NCBI GenBank assembly: GCA_041576235.1
Contig: JBFGLJ010000045.1
Span: 1-17,022 of the forward strand
Direction of reading: 5' to 3'
Length of the DNA: 17,022 nt
DNA from: JABDII01 sp041576235
GTDB lineage: Bacteria; Gemmatimonadota; Gemmatimonadetes; Gemmatimonadales; GWC2-71-9
Both the position numbers and the translations under genes were made by a program. Below, in pieces: positions 16,492-17,022 of this stretch (its first letter is position 1; each line of letters opens with the position of its first letter). The notes under the pieces are model-generated. The model saw nothing but the letters and a program-made list of their open reading frames with translations, had not been told where the DNA came from and did not search any database.

Positions 16492-17022
16492 CTAGCGGAT
16501 GCGGCGGAGCAGCCCCAAGAGATCGCCCTGGCTGAGCGATCCGCCGATGCCACCCGAGAGCGACATGAGCCGGCCCGGGCCGTCGAGCCACCACACTGCC
16601 GGTCGGCCCGCGGGACCGGCCGAGAACAGGGTGTCGCCCGCGGCGAGTTCGGGAACCTGATAGGCGTCGGCACCCGACGGAACCACGGCGTCGGCCTCCG
16701 CCTGCTCGAGCGGCCGCGGCTCGCGATCCAACAGCATCTGACTCACCACCACTTCGCTGGTGTCGATCCGGTACACCACGCGCACCATGGGACTCCTCAC
16801 CGCCGCCCAGGGGACGCTCGGCGCCCCAGTGGCCTCGATCCGCTCGGGCGACGCGCCCTCCATCAGTCGAATGGCGCCGTTCAAGAGATCGACCGCTTGC
16901 TCGAGGCCGATCGACGTGACCGCGCCCCGCGACTTAGCGGGTGCGTCCGCCATGAACCCGCCCGCCCCGCCCCCCTGCTCGGCCAGCTGCCGGCGAGCAT
17001 TCTCCACCCGGCCGTCGGCCGA
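16492..17022 (-). CDS. Anti-sigma-like membrane protein, paralogue C, cut by the window edge
   Basis: The frame is open to the right edge, so the N-terminus (expected zinc finger and membrane helix) lies outside. The visible part starts in a charged linker (ENARRQLAEQGGGAGG). Its C-terminal domain is homologous to paralogues A and B: IGLEQAVDLLNGAIRLMEG, VRVVYR, an extended insertion around DREPRPLEQAEADAVV, GDTLFS, AVWWLDG, LMSLSGG and a final LLRRIR. The GTG at 17007 is an in-frame start candidate, but it falls inside the linker and would omit the N-terminal domains of the siblings, so I treat the gene as partial. Confidence 0.78.
   Translation of the reverse strand, partial: SADGRVENARRQLAEQGGGAGGFMADAPAKSRGAVTSIGLEQAVDLLNGAIRLMEGASPERIEATGAPSVPWAAVRSPMVRVVYRIDTSEVVVSQMLLDREPRPLEQAEADAVVPSGADAYQVPELAAGDTLFSAGPAGRPAVWWLDGPGRLMSLSGGIGGSLSQGDLLGLLRRIR

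Overview
The window is GC-rich DNA with tightly packed genes and no rRNA, tRNA, CRISPR array or transposase. The codon usage, the zinc-finger/membrane anti-sigma-like proteins and the HEAT plus HD-GYP pair suggest a soil-type bacterium such as Gemmatimonadota or a similar high-GC phylum. This is an impression, because no rRNA is present to confirm it.

Region 1 (1-5938, plus strand) is an ergothioneine locus: egtB, egtD, egtA, then an ABC transporter ATPase and a fused substrate-binding/permease protein. The genes overlap by 8, 4 and 4 bp, with one 60 bp gap before the ATPase. EgtA would make gamma-glutamylcysteine, EgtD would trimethylate histidine, and EgtB would join the two oxidatively. 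The transporter is of the quaternary-amine type, related to the recently described ergothioneine importers EgtU/EgtV. EgtC and EgtE are not in the window. The first about 30 codons of egtB resemble the N-lobe of a Ser/Thr protein kinase, and the frame is open to the left edge, so this end is either a real fusion or a chimeric join.

Region 2 (5939-8902) holds two minus-strand genes: a DASS-family dicarboxylate/anion transporter and an NADP-type isocitrate dehydrogenase (icd). The transporter is flanked on both sides by degenerate 7-bp tandem repeats built on GACT/AGTC. Region 3 (8903-12714) starts with a 318 bp divergent control region containing two inverted repeats. A plus-strand pair follows: a HEAT-like protein and an HD-GYP protein, 2 bp apart, whose N-terminal domains look homologous. 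A GC hairpin separates them from the convergent FAD disulfide oxidoreductase gene (12715-14094).

Region 4 (14095-17022) has a 320 bp spacer with a possible outer-membrane beta-barrel remnant. After it come three consecutive minus-strand paralogues. The two complete ones have an N-terminal HxxxCxxC zinc-finger-like motif, one membrane span, a Pro/Ala-rich linker and a conserved C-terminal domain of about 120 residues. The third is cut by the right edge but keeps that C-terminal domain. I do not recognise this domain, and the tandem set is the best candidate here for an undescribed system.
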